Assembly: GCA_021372375.1 (NCBI GenBank)
Contig: JAJFUN010000117.1
Coordinates: forward strand, 1 to 60,253
DNA: 60,253 nt
Source: Pelosinus sp.
GTDB lineage: Bacteria > Bacillota > Negativicutes > Propionisporales > Propionisporaceae
Direction: 5' to 3'
In this document: piece by piece, positions 25,128 through 34,374 of the stretch
Position numbering within the stretch: position 1 is the stretch's first letter
Layout: every line of letters starts with the position of its first letter
Notes under the pieces: model-generated
What the model saw: the letters and a program-made list of their open reading frames with translations, nothing else
Databases searched by the model: none
Told to the model about the DNA's origin: nothing
Program-made: the position numbers and the translations under genes

Positions 25128-26261
25128 TTAACAAATACCTGGTACTCGCGAATTACAATTTTTCTTCTTATCTTCATACATAAGCCTATCACTATGCTGA
25201 ATAAGCTCATCTATACTATCATACTCATTGTTAAACATCACCATGCCATAACTAAATTCAATACAATAAGCCCTGCCACTTTTTTTATTATACACATTCA
25301 TTTTCTCAGATAGTGTTTTTATATACTGCTCTACTACCTCTTTTTGATTGTCGTTAATCAAGACAATAAATTCATCACCGCCCAAACGGATAGAAATGCC
25401 TTTTCCCTCAAATACCTCTTCTAGCTGCCTGGCGAACAAGCGCAATGCTTTATCGCCTTCTTGATGCCCATAAACATCATTAATGCTCTTAAAGTTGTCC
25501 AAATCTATATTTATCACCGCTAAAACAAGGTTGTTTTTTCGCCGCGAGCTCGCAAGATATTCATTATAAAGAACACGGTTCCCCAGTCCGGTTAAAGGAT
25601 CGATCTTAGTCTGACTCTGTATGATAAAAATGTAGTTAATTATAACAGCAATCGCTACACTATTCCAAATCGTTAAATAGATAAAATAATACCCTTGAAT
25701 AACAGACAACACCGCAGGCATAATTGTCAGCAAACTAAGGATTATTAGTTCTTCTTTATTGACCTTCTTGCGACTATCATATAAAAAAAACAAGTTTATT
25801 ATATAATAAAAGTAAAGGGTCAGCGGTGAAACAAAGAAAAGCGCGCCTCGTACATACATATTCTCAACAGTTATCCCAAATATCCAATTAAACTTATAGC
25901 TGCCTAATGAAATAAGACCATTTACAATAAACGGCATACTCAAATAAAAAAATTTACTTCTATCTGTTTTTTTATTCTTGTTTATTCTTTTGTACACATA
26001 GAGTACTGCACTAATCGGCACTAATGGTGATAACATAAAGCCTAATGTATCCACTAGCTTATGCACACTAATAAAATTAATATAATGACCAGAATTCAAT
26101 ACTACACTCAAAATTTCTAATAGCAATATTAATATCGTTAACCCTATTAATGCTAAAAACAATCGATAGACTTGTTCTTTTCTATCTAGTTTGAAATAAG
26201 CATGTACAGCAATACTAGACAATAACATAACCATACAAATGTTCATCTGAATTGCAAGCAT
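25128..26261 (-). CDS. Membrane diguanylate cyclase (GGDEF)
   Basis: 377 residues. About six to seven membrane helices occupy residues 1-210, and a GGDEF domain follows (DPLTGLGNRVLYNEYL, DNFKSINDVYGHQEGD, RLGGDEFIVL). The active-site sequence is intact, so it should make cyclic di-GMP. The inhibitory RxxD I-site five residues before GGDEF is absent (EGKGIS there), so product inhibition through that site is unlikely. The sensor part has no recognised fold; it may bind a membrane or extracellular cue. The start is weakly supported by its ribosome site. Monocistronic. Confidence 0.88.
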   Translation of the reverse strand: MLAIQMNICMVMLLSSIAVHAYFKLDRKEQVYRLFLALIGLTILILLLEILSVVLNSGHYINFISVHKLVDTLGFMLSPLVPISAVLYVYKRINKNKKTDRSKFFYLSMPFIVNGLISLGSYKFNWIFGITVENMYVRGALFFVSPLTLYFYYIINLFFLYDSRKKVNKEELIILSLLTIMPAVLSVIQGYYFIYLTIWNSVAIAVIINYIFIIQSQTKIDPLTGLGNRVLYNEYLASSRRKNNLVLAVINIDLDNFKSINDVYGHQEGDKALRLFARQLEEVFEGKGISIRLGGDEFIVLINDNQKEVVEQYIKTLSEKMNVYNKKSGRAYCIEFSYGMVMFNNEYDSIDELIQHSDRLMYEDKKKNCNSRVPGIC

Positions 26262-26521
26262 TGTATTAATAAATCATCAATCCCTTCACAAACTGAGAGG
26301 GGTCACATCAACTGTCCCTTTCGAATCCTATTACGTGTATTTATAATATTGTACTATTTCCCCTTAATAGACAATATTCCTGCCAAATGCATTGTTTGGA
26401 ATAAATAACCAATCAGTAAAACGGGGAGCTTTAATTTCCAAATGAGCGAAAACATTAAAACAGAGATAATGGATTGTCTCCTGGCTGAGGCTATCCGCCA
26501 TCCCTGTCCTTTTTGCTGTAT

Positions 26522-27307
26522 TTAACCTGCAATATAGCGCAATACGTCGGCCATTAAGTTTGCTGTATTGCCTATTTGCATTTCAGCGATACACTCAACA
26601 AAACTCTTATCATTTGATATCGCTTTTACCATTCCATTATTGTTTTCTATGGTCTCAACTAATTCGTTAAGTTTGACCAAAAGTGCCTGATCTATCGTAC
26701 GCATTGTCCCGAAATCAAATAACACCCGTGGTTTACCTGTTAAATATTCTTCCAATTCCAAAAATAAAGACTGATAACTGGTTAGCGTGAGATTGGGACT
26801 AATGACCAAATGTATCAAATTTCCTGACTGCACATTGATACAATAAGGCGGTATGTATTTGTTCACCCTACTGCCCACCGCATCTGTCGAGTTCTCTGCT
26901 CCCTTCAATTTCCGTACACGTTCAAGATGCTCCTTCAAATCAAAATTCTGCTGCAAAACATTGTTCAGTACTGCCTGAACCTTTTCCTTACTTATTGGTT
27001 TGATGATAAAATGTCTAGCCCCTCGTTCCAAAGCGTCAATAACCACCCGGCGTTCTTCCATCGCGCTGATTACGATAATCCTAGCTTCGGGGTATGATGC
27101 GATGATTTTAGACGTCGCCTCGGCCCCGCCCAGTCCTTGCATTGTCAAATCCATAGTCACCACATCCGGCTTTAGTTTGGTGTACTCCACAAAGGCTTGA
27201 ACACCGCTGATAGCCTCACCGACGACCGTATGTCCTAATGATGTCACAATTTCCCGCAGACACTTCCGCGCCACTGCGGAATCATCCGTAATAAGCACTC
27301 TTGCCAT
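26522..27307 (-). CDS. CheY-like response regulator with C-terminal STAS-like domain
   Basis: 261 residues. Receiver domain 1-120 with ITDDSAVARK, phospho-Asp in DVVTMDLTMQGLGG, VISAMEERR and FIIKPISKEKV. Residues ~150-261 (INVQSGNLIHLVISPN... LEEYLTGKPRVLFDFGTMRTIDQALLVKLNELVE) have the alternating beta/alpha look of a STAS-type domain, probably for protein partner binding. There is no DNA-binding domain. It follows the CheA hybrid gene by 15 bases with GAGGGGAATG before the ATG, so the pair form an operon and a phosphorelay. Confidence 0.8.
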   Translation of the reverse strand: MARVLITDDSAVARKCLREIVTSLGHTVVGEAISGVQAFVEYTKLKPDVVTMDLTMQGLGGAEATSKIIASYPEARIIVISAMEERRVVIDALERGARHFIIKPISKEKVQAVLNNVLQQNFDLKEHLERVRKLKGAENSTDAVGSRVNKYIPPYCINVQSGNLIHLVISPNLTLTSYQSLFLELEEYLTGKPRVLFDFGTMRTIDQALLVKLNELVETIENNNGMVKAISNDKSFVECIAEMQIGNTANLMADVLRYIAG

Positions 27308-27322
27308 CTTACATTCCCCTCT

Positions 27323-30043
27323 TTACATTCGTTTTCGCAAGACATCGCGTAGACTATCAAGCAGCCTTGTCCGATCAAGCTTATATTCATATACATCAAA
27401 ACCGGCTCGCAGCCCTTTTTCCTTATCGTCTTCCCCCGTTAAGGATGTAAGCGCGATTACCGGCAAATGCCGCAAAGTTTCGCTGGAACGAATGGCTCGT
27501 ACCAATTCGAGACCAGTCATAATTGGCATTTCAATATCACTTATTACCGCGTCCACCATAGTTTTCTCCAATCTTACCAAAGCTTCACGCCCATTCTCGG
27601 CGGTAATAACCTCATAACCATCGCTTTCCAAATAGCTTTTAACGGTCCTCAAAAATAATGGTGTATCTTCTACTAAAAGAATGGTAATCTTTCTATCTTC
27701 GCTCACTCCACCAACATAATATTTTCCTGCAATTTTGCGCAAGCCGCCAGGATACTTATAATATTCTGGCGCTGCTTTAGCAAATAGTTCATGCAGATTT
27801 ATGAACGTAACTACTGTATCTTTAATCAATGCCGACCCCAAGATGCCAATGCCGCAAACTCCGTCTTTGTCCATTACTACCGTTGTCTGTATGGCATCAT
27901 GTATTTCTTCAGCAATAATCCCAATAACGTGGCTTACCTGCTTTGGCACTATGATATAGACTTTAGAAGGTTTATTCTTTTTTTGTGAAATAGGTAAATA
28001 GTACTCCGGTCGAATAACTCTAATTGTCTGTCCATGGAAGGAAAAGTAATACTTCGAGCCAATTTTTTGTAGTCTAGCTATATCCACCTCTTCCACCCGA
28101 GACACCATCCCCATATCGAGACCCAGCATTTCGCTGCCAGAACATTTGAACAGCAATATATATTGTTGTTCTTCGCCACTTAGCTTTAGCGCTCGAACAT
28201 CTGTTACCAGCGCATTGTCTGCTGCCAGCGAAATGCCCGCATAAACTCGAAGACCATCCGTATCAAGGATCATCGCAATACTGCCGTCCCCCAGAACAGT
28301 CATGCCCGAATACAGACTACAGTTACTGATTATTCCCGCAAGAGGCTTTACCAGAATTTCCTCCGTGTCATAAACCGAATCGATTATCAATCCGTAGGAC
28401 GAACTACCGGATTTTATAATTAAAACGCGCAGAAGCTGGTCACCGGGAAAGTAGTCATAATTATCCTCTGCCGCAGCCGTGGTTGTCTCATCCATTACAT
28501 CACTAAGCCTGATGATAGGCAGCAAGCGCCCGCGCAGACGAAGTACCGGGCGGCTATCCACAAATTCTATCCGGTTTGCACTTGTTTCATCTGACCAGAT
28601 AAGGACTAATTCCCGCAAATCGTCCTGTGGTATGGCGAAGGATTGGCCATTTGCCTCCACGATTAAGGCAGAAATGATGGCCAAAGTCAGCGGCAATATC
28701 AAGCTAAACCTTGTTCCGACCCCTGCGTCAGAAAAGATTTCAATCTTGCCGCCCAGTTTTTCAATATTGGTCTTTACTACATCCATACCAACGCCGCGAC
28801 CAGAAATATCGGTAACCGCTTCTGCTGTCGAAAAGCCTGGGACCATGATGAAATTCAAAACATCATTCTCTCGCATCGCGGCAATTTCCTTATTGCTGAT
28901 AAGCCCTTTTTGCAGCGCTTTAGCTTTAACCTTTTCGAGATCAATACCACCGCCGTCATCACAAACATCGACAACCATGCGCCCCCCCTCCGGATAAGCA
29001 CGAAGAACAAGGGAACCAACGAGCGGTTTATTTTTTATTTGCCGCTCCTCTGGCCGCTCAATACCATGATCCATCGCATTTCGTACCAAATGAGTGATAG
29101 GATCAGCGAGCGCCTCAATCAGCGAACGATCTAGTTCGAAATTCATCCCTTGCAGATCTAAATCGACTTCCTTACCCACTTTACGCGACATATCTCTGAC
29201 AATACGGGGAAACTTGTTGAAAACATTGGCAATCGGCTGCATCCTGGTCTTCATGACCTTTTTTTGCAAGTTCGTGGTCAGTTCATTGATCCCTTGGGCT
29301 ACCATTTCTAGCTGAGCTGCCTCTTTGCCGCCTCCTTTGGATAACCGGAGCAATTGATTGCGCCGCAAGACCATCTCTCCGACCAAATTGAGCAAGTCAT
29401 TTAACAAGCCGACATTAACCCTAATACTTTCTTCTACCATGGCCGCTTTGGGTTTATCGCCCTTCGGCATACTTTCCTTCTGCTCTACTGCAGAAAGTAC
29501 TGCTTTGCGATCTTTACTAGCAGCTTGAGCCACCGGTTCAATTGGTGCTTCAAACTCCGCTGGCACCTTAGCTTTTTCGGCCGGCTCATCTAACGAACTA
29601 AGCTTGTCCCATAAGTCCCAGGCCGAAAGAGCTTCAGCACAGTTAGTCTGATTTGGGACTTCCGCTGAGAAGCTTTTGATAAGGCTCACATTGCCTGAAA
29701 TATCATAGTCCTCACTGGCAACCGGACTATCGATCAGCTCCTTCAATACATCAGTAGCAGCTAATAGTGCATCGATCATCTCTGAGCTGACATGCAGCCT
29801 ATGCTCACGAAGTTCGCCAAACAAGTTTTCAATTATGTGGGATAATTCTACAATCCTATGCAATTCAAAAAAACCGGCGGTGCCCTTTATGCTGTGAGCG
29901 GCGCGAAAAATGCCATTGATAGTATCATCATCCTCATTGCCCTCTTCCATCTGCAAGAGACCTGCTTCCATTTCCGCAATATGTGCCTTTGCTTCCATGA
30001 CAAATTCATTGAGAAGTTCTCTATCCTGCTCCAAGTCATTCAC
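27323..30043 (-). CDS. CheA-type hybrid histidine kinase (Hpt-kinase-CheW-receiver)
   Basis: 906 residues. Domains in order: Hpt (residues ~5-110, phospho-His in AAHSIKGTAGFF), dimerisation and HATPase (~205-480; NAMDHGIE, DDGGGID, GRGVGMDVV, GTRFSLILPL), CheW-like domain (~480-620), a second degenerate CheW-like stretch (~630-775) and a C-terminal receiver (~785-905; LVEDTPLFL, Asp in DAVISDIEMPIMTG, ALTSLTG). This is the layout of a hybrid CheA controlling a non-flagellar or chemosensory-like output. It is followed by the CheY-STAS gene. No CheR, CheB or CheW genes are nearby, but an MCP C-terminal remnant lies just upstream (30149-30259). Confidence 0.9.
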   Translation of the reverse strand: MNDLEQDRELLNEFVMEAKAHIAEMEAGLLQMEEGNEDDDTINGIFRAAHSIKGTAGFFELHRIVELSHIIENLFGELREHRLHVSSEMIDALLAATDVLKELIDSPVASEDYDISGNVSLIKSFSAEVPNQTNCAEALSAWDLWDKLSSLDEPAEKAKVPAEFEAPIEPVAQAASKDRKAVLSAVEQKESMPKGDKPKAAMVEESIRVNVGLLNDLLNLVGEMVLRRNQLLRLSKGGGKEAAQLEMVAQGINELTTNLQKKVMKTRMQPIANVFNKFPRIVRDMSRKVGKEVDLDLQGMNFELDRSLIEALADPITHLVRNAMDHGIERPEERQIKNKPLVGSLVLRAYPEGGRMVVDVCDDGGGIDLEKVKAKALQKGLISNKEIAAMRENDVLNFIMVPGFSTAEAVTDISGRGVGMDVVKTNIEKLGGKIEIFSDAGVGTRFSLILPLTLAIISALIVEANGQSFAIPQDDLRELVLIWSDETSANRIEFVDSRPVLRLRGRLLPIIRLSDVMDETTTAAAEDNYDYFPGDQLLRVLIIKSGSSSYGLIIDSVYDTEEILVKPLAGIISNCSLYSGMTVLGDGSIAMILDTDGLRVYAGISLAADNALVTDVRALKLSGEEQQYILLFKCSGSEMLGLDMGMVSRVEEVDIARLQKIGSKYYFSFHGQTIRVIRPEYYLPISQKKNKPSKVYIIVPKQVSHVIGIIAEEIHDAIQTTVVMDKDGVCGIGILGSALIKDTVVTFINLHELFAKAAPEYYKYPGGLRKIAGKYYVGGVSEDRKITILLVEDTPLFLRTVKSYLESDGYEVITAENGREALVRLEKTMVDAVISDIEMPIMTGLELVRAIRSSETLRHLPVIALTSLTGEDDKEKGLRAGFDVYEYKLDRTRLLDSLRDVLRKRM

Positions 30044-30073
30044 CTGCCACCGCTAAAATTTATCTTTACCAGA

Positions 30074-30146
30074 GTCTGTTACAAAATACCCATTGCTGCG
30101 CTCCACTCCTCGCTTCGCCTAGCATCTGTGCATTTTGTAACAGCCT
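30074..30146. repeat. Inverted-repeat element with TGTTACAAAAT ends
   Basis: Terminal arms TGTTACAAAAT / ATTTTGTAACA enclose about 45 bases with smaller GC-rich repeats (GCTGCGCTCC, CTCGCTTCGCC). It lies between the cheA start and the MCP remnant, suggesting that it inserted into, or replaced, their junction. Confidence 0.7.
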
Positions 30147-30148
30147 TA

Positions 30149-30259
30149 CTATACCTTGAATTTTCCTACCAGCGCTTCTAGGCGATTAGTTATTTCACCC
30201 ACGTCGGCGCGGTTAGCTAATACTCCACTAGAACGCGCTGCCTGCTCACCATTAAGCTT
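30149..30259 (-). pseudogene. C-terminal remnant of a methyl-accepting chemotaxis protein
   Basis: 36 codons and a stop read NGEQAARSSGVLANRADVGE then ITNRLEALVGKFKV. The ending LxxLVGKFKV is the usual extreme C-terminus of Sporomusaceae/Clostridia chemoreceptors (compare VSKFRLS ending the receptor at 35393). No receptor sequence precedes it. Position directly before cheA suggests a receptor-cheA operon that lost its receptor. Confidence 0.65.
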
Positions 30260-30413
30260 GTTCCCTTCCTTTCTTTGCTGCGGCAACTTTAAGCACAATT
30301 ATCCTCTATAGAAAAAAGGCCCGCCAAATATATTGAATTGTATGATATATTCTCATAATAAGTCGATATTCCTTTTTTTTATAACCTTCACACTTTGTTC
30401 CCTTAAAACTCTT

Positions 30414-30446
30414 GACAAAAAAATAGGAGCCCTAACAAGGACTCCC
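30414..30446 (-). terminator. Terminator, minus strand, after the MutS-like gene
   Basis: GGAGTCC...GGGCTCC with a TTGTTA loop, followed by TATTTTTTTG on the minus strand, about 40 bases past the gene's stop. Confidence 0.85.
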
Positions 30447-30486
30447 TTTCTCTGCAATGATTCCGCTTGGCTAAATATTATCTTAA

Positions 30487-32280
30487 TTATTCAATTAACT
30501 CAATACCAACCATCTGCATTAAATACCTGGCATTAGTGCTATAGCACCGCCCTGGGCGAATCTTATAGTCAAACTGTATTTCTCCCGCCTGATAACTTTC
30601 AAGAAAATGATAATTGACTGCATCAATACCGTCTTCCTGTTCAAGACTGCACAGCTCAAAATCATGCGTTGAAATAAGCCCAATTACCCAGTCCTTGTTT
30701 AAATTTCTTAGTACACTAAGCGCTCCCGTAATCCGATCATTTGAATTTGTCCCCCGAAAAATTTCATCAATCAAGAAAATCATTGGCTGTTTTATCTTAG
30801 CCTGCTCAATAATCTTCTTTATGCGCAGTAGTTCCGCATAAAAAGTAGAAATTCCATTACCCAAATCATCACTAATTCTCATCGAGGTCATTATATCCAT
30901 AACCGAACACGTCATCTGCTCGGCACACACCGGAGCTCCCGCATACGCCAGCACCAGATTAATTCCCACAGTCCGCAGCATTGTCGTCTTGCCTGACATA
31001 TTCGAGCCGGTAATTATACCAAGACCTTGATTAAGCGTAAAATCATTGCTGACACGCTGCTGAGCATCAAGCAAAGGATGTCCTACTCCTTTACTGTTAA
31101 AACACAATTTGTCTGTAATCACCGGAAAACTCCATGTTGGATGGAGCCTGGCAAGATTAGCCGAACTAGTCGCTGCTTCAAAGTATGCTACTGCTAAAAA
31201 CCAGTGTTCTAATAATTGGCCATTTTGCTTTTTCCATGCTTCAACGGCAAAAACGCAGTGATAATCCCACAGCAGTAAAAAATTAAACAAGCCATAGCTA
31301 ATAATATTGTACCTGACATCAATGGCATCCGCGATGTATTCTAATTTTTTTATGTGCTTTGTTGCTTGTCCGTGCTTTCCACCCAGAATTTCCTGCATCT
31401 TTATAAGTTCACTTGCATGAAATTCCTGCTGTTCGATAATAGTAAACAATTCTTCAAATGCTGTTATATTTTCTTTGAACCGGTGAATGGTATCAAGTGT
31501 AGCTGACACCGCTTTAAAGCCTAGTGCCGTAAGTATTCCTTGGCATATCACGAAAATCGCCGGTATAAGTGCCGGCAAAATATCCAGAAAGCCTAGTACG
31601 CATGATAGAGCGGTGCTTATTGATAGGAAAAGAACGCCCCAGCGTAATCCTTTGCCGGAAAATAGCCTAGCCTCACTTCGGACATATTCAATTAAACGCG
31701 CCGGATCATAAGTGCTTTTCTCAGACATCATTCCCGCACATTGCAGTTTATCAATAAAATGGATTTTCCCCGCAAGCTCTTTGACCGCTCTTTGCCGGGT
31801 CGCTATTCCTTCACGATCAGCCTGCGGCTTTTTCAAAAGACGCTGCAGCTCTTGCCTGCCGTAATAAGTAGTGGTCGTATTAATTAGCTGAAACAACGAG
31901 TCTTTGCCGAAAATGTCCAAATCATTTGCATAAGCATGTTCTGCTTCCCGGAATTCCGCACCACTATCACTGAGCTCTCCCCACGTACCATTTAAGCGCA
32001 TCAGATTATTTTCGTTAATTTTGATATAACAGCGCGTGCGCTCAAGCCTTTTATTTACTTTTTGATGCCGCGCCACGAAATACAAGAATGCCGCCAGCGT
32101 TACCAGCAGCATAAATACACCGAACTTACTTTGCCCGTTATAATATAAAACTACAGCCCCTACGCCTAAAACGAAACTGGTCAGTCGCAGATTACTAAAA
32201 AGATTTGCTGCTTTACGCTGCTCTTTTTCCTCTTTTTTATACCGCTCAAGCTCGGCCAAAATTTCAGTTTTTATTGCCAT
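30487..32280 (-). CDS. MutS-family ATPase with N-terminal membrane helices
   Basis: 597 residues. The C-terminal MutS domain V is complete: GIITGSNMSGKTTMLRTVG (Walker A, about residue 420), MIFLIDEIFRGTNSNDR (Walker B with the family's RGT), and LISTHDFEL. The N-terminus lacks the mismatch-recognition domain. It has two membrane helices (~28-68) and a further hydrophobic pair (~215-260). Such MutS-related membrane ATPases occur widely in Firmicutes with no proven role; they are not expected to start mismatch repair. It is possibly co-transcribed with the small membrane gene upstream (32328). Confidence 0.82.
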   Translation of the reverse strand: MAIKTEILAELERYKKEEKEQRKAANLFSNLRLTSFVLGVGAVVLYYNGQSKFGVFMLLVTLAAFLYFVARHQKVNKRLERTRCYIKINENNLMRLNGTWGELSDSGAEFREAEHAYANDLDIFGKDSLFQLINTTTTYYGRQELQRLLKKPQADREGIATRQRAVKELAGKIHFIDKLQCAGMMSEKSTYDPARLIEYVRSEARLFSGKGLRWGVLFLSISTALSCVLGFLDILPALIPAIFVICQGILTALGFKAVSATLDTIHRFKENITAFEELFTIIEQQEFHASELIKMQEILGGKHGQATKHIKKLEYIADAIDVRYNIISYGLFNFLLLWDYHCVFAVEAWKKQNGQLLEHWFLAVAYFEAATSSANLARLHPTWSFPVITDKLCFNSKGVGHPLLDAQQRVSNDFTLNQGLGIITGSNMSGKTTMLRTVGINLVLAYAGAPVCAEQMTCSVMDIMTSMRISDDLGNGISTFYAELLRIKKIIEQAKIKQPMIFLIDEIFRGTNSNDRITGALSVLRNLNKDWVIGLISTHDFELCSLEQEDGIDAVNYHFLESYQAGEIQFDYKIRPGRCYSTNARYLMQMVGIELIE

Positions 32281-32327
32281 GTCTCCTCCTTGTACATGCT
32301 CTGAGGCATTGACATTATTTAAATCAC

Positions 32328-32513
32328 TTACTTAACTTTGCTCGGCTTCTTACCGCTTTGCCAACGCTTCCAATAGCCAAATAACGTTAAAATGACCGCT
32401 ATGATCATTGTTATATCAGTAAAGGTTTGTATCGAATCTCCTTGCATAGATTGCCGATAGTAAGGCCACGACAAAACAACAAGCCAAAAAATAATTTCTG
32501 AAAAGTATTTCAT
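32328..32513 (-). CDS. Small membrane protein, unknown
   Basis: 61 residues with two hydrophobic segments (SEIIFWLVVLSWPYY and TDITMIIAVILTLFGYWKRW) and a basic tail (KKPSKVK). GAGGGGAG before the ATG and its placement 48 bases ahead of the MutS-like gene support expression. No family recognised. Confidence 0.6.
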   Translation of the reverse strand: MKYFSEIIFWLVVLSWPYYRQSMQGDSIQTFTDITMIIAVILTLFGYWKRWQSGKKPSKVK

Positions 32514-32601
32514 AGTGCAAAGCTCCCCTCGTATTCATAATCTAATTATACACTATTTACTAAAAAGATAAATATTGCCGAAGCGGGGCTATACCACAAA
32601 A

Positions 32602-32662
32602 ATATGCTCCCCTTATGACAGACAATTTTTTATTGTAACTGTCTACCCTAAAAGGAGCATAT
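32602..32662 (-). terminator. Two-tier inverted repeat acting as terminator
   Basis: Outer arms ATATGCTCC / GGAGCATAT and inner arms GACAG / CTGTC around a T-rich loop; on the minus strand the hairpin is followed by TTTTTG. Lies about 60 bases past the stop of the 32722 gene. Confidence 0.7.
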
Positions 32663-32721
32663 CATTTAGCAAGAAAGAGCCTTCTTATTGAGCATTCATG
32701 AATCTAATTAATTCTTGAAGG

Positions 32722-33300
32722 TTATTCGCCTTCCCAATTGTCATCAGCTGAGTGTTCCCCTGAAATTAAATTGAAACGCTCACCGTCTTTTATCTTTTCT
32801 TCCCACCAACCGAGGGCAATTCTCCCCTGGAAAGAATGGCTTCCCTGTCCGACTAAAAAGACGGCAAAAGAACCGCCAGGCGGCACAATGAACTTGCCAT
32901 CTTCCTCATCCACAACCGTCGTTATCGGAGGAATCACCCGATCAAAAGGATTCACGCCCTTGCTTGGCGTACCTTGAAGATTATCAGCAAACTGTAACAA
33001 AACTTTAGGTTTCGGGCTCGGACATAATGCCGTATTGCTGGGCGTTACCAAATTAGAAACAGTTCCCTTGCCCGGCAGTTTGGCATTAAACCAAATCTGA
33101 GCCAAAAAATCCAGTTCCGTCATATTAGAAATAGTAATTACATTTACAAATAAATTTACCTGAGAATGATGCGGGTTATATAATCTTCCCACCGCATTTT
33201 TATCATTGCCGAAATTTAGCAGCTCTGTCTGCCCCACAAAATATCTGCCTTTACTAGACTCAAATAGCGAAATAGGAATATTGACTGTTTTTTCTAGCAT
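32722..33300 (-). CDS. Hypothetical protein, DUF6143-like
   Basis: 192 residues with no signal peptide or membrane helix. Sequence such as IPISLFESSKGRYFVGQTELLNFG, GRLYNPHHSQVNLFVNVITISN and FIVPPGGSFAVFLVG suggests a beta-sandwich protein. From memory it resembles DUF6143 proteins of spore-forming Firmicutes; this family name is tentative. GGAGGCTGATAGA precedes the ATG. Monocistronic with the terminator at 32602. Confidence 0.6.
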   Translation of the reverse strand: MLEKTVNIPISLFESSKGRYFVGQTELLNFGNDKNAVGRLYNPHHSQVNLFVNVITISNMTELDFLAQIWFNAKLPGKGTVSNLVTPSNTALCPSPKPKVLLQFADNLQGTPSKGVNPFDRVIPPITTVVDEEDGKFIVPPGGSFAVFLVGQGSHSFQGRIALGWWEEKIKDGERFNLISGEHSADDNWEGE

Positions 33301-33573
33301 TCTATCAGCCTCCTATAACATAAAATTATCTTGATTATATATGTATGAAGCCGGTGGAGTAGATATACAAAGAGATAATAAAACGGCAGGAGGGGTACTT
33401 ACCATGGTAGGCCCGCAATACCCTCATAACTTATAGTTATTATACTATGATTATTCAATATTTTAATTATCCACATAGCAGGGATATAATGGAGTTAAAA
33501 ATACCGGCATTCCTTATATTTTTATTATGCAATCAAAGAGTACTTTTATAAGTTATATTTAGGAGGATTAATT

Positions 33574-34353
33574 ATGTCACTAGTCAAGGTGGAAATCTCA
33601 GAGAGGCTCGGCATCATCACGTTAAATAACACCCAGAAATTAAACGCATTAAGTGCTGAACTCGTTGATGATATTATTGAAACACTTGGTAATTTTCAAA
33701 AGCAAAAGATACATATAGTTATTTTACGTGCTGCCGATGGAGCTAAAGTATGGTCGGCAGGTCATGATGTTAAAGAATTGCCGTTAAAAATGAGAGATCC
33801 TTTAAGCTATTATGATTCACTGGAGATACTTTTACGAGCTGTGGAAGAGTACCCTGGTCCAGTTATTGCCATGGTACACGGCAGTGTCTGGGGCGGCGCT
33901 TGCGACTTAATCATGACTTGTGATATGGTAATCGCTGATAAAACCGCTAAGTTTGCCATGACACCTGCTAAGCTTGGCGTGCCCTATAACTCTACAGGTA
34001 TTTTACATTTTATGAATCGTTTACCGATTAACATTGCTAAAGAAATGTTTTTTACTGCCGAATTGGTACCGGCGGAGCGGGCTTTAAATATCGGCATTAT
34101 CAATCATTTAGTTGCCGAAGAAGAACTTCTCTCCTTTACTTTAAAATTAGCTGCCACAATTAGTACTCGGTCGATGTTATCAATTGAAGTAATTAAAGAA
34201 CAGTTCCGGGTTTTGTCAAAAGCATATTCTATCACTCCATCGGCTTTTGAACGAGTACAAGGCATGCGGCGAAAGGTTTATGACAGCCATGATTACGAAG
34301 AAGCAATTACCGCATTTTTAGAAAAACGCCCGCCAAAGTTTAAAGGCGAATAA
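33574..34353 (+). CDS. scpB: Methylmalonyl-CoA decarboxylase (crotonase family)
   Basis: 259 residues, closely similar along its length to E. coli YgfG/ScpB as I recall it: KLNALSAELVDD, VWSAGHDVKELP, RDPLSYYDSLE, MVHGSVWGGACDLIMTCDMVIA, FAMTPAKLGVPYN, ERVQGMRRKVYDSHDYEEAI and AFLEKRPPKF. The GHD(V/I)xELP oxyanion region and the GSVWGGA loop separate it from ordinary enoyl-CoA hydratases. It decarboxylates (R)- or (S)-methylmalonyl-CoA to propionyl-CoA in the cytoplasm, consistent with succinate/propionate metabolism in Negativicutes. The mutase is not in this window. AGGAGGATTAATT precedes the ATG. Confidence 0.92.
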   Translation: MSLVKVEISERLGIITLNNTQKLNALSAELVDDIIETLGNFQKQKIHIVILRAADGAKVWSAGHDVKELPLKMRDPLSYYDSLEILLRAVEEYPGPVIAMVHGSVWGGACDLIMTCDMVIADKTAKFAMTPAKLGVPYNSTGILHFMNRLPINIAKEMFFTAELVPAERALNIGIINHLVAEEELLSFTLKLAATISTRSMLSIEVIKEQFRVLSKAYSITPSAFERVQGMRRKVYDSHDYEEAITAFLEKRPPKFKGE

Positions 34354-34374
34354 GCTCCTTTCATTAACTGTAAG

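Noticed and set aside
29858-30181. 107-residue plus-strand ORF across the cheA start
   Set aside because: Antisense of the CheA Hpt domain and the inverted repeat; no coding signature.
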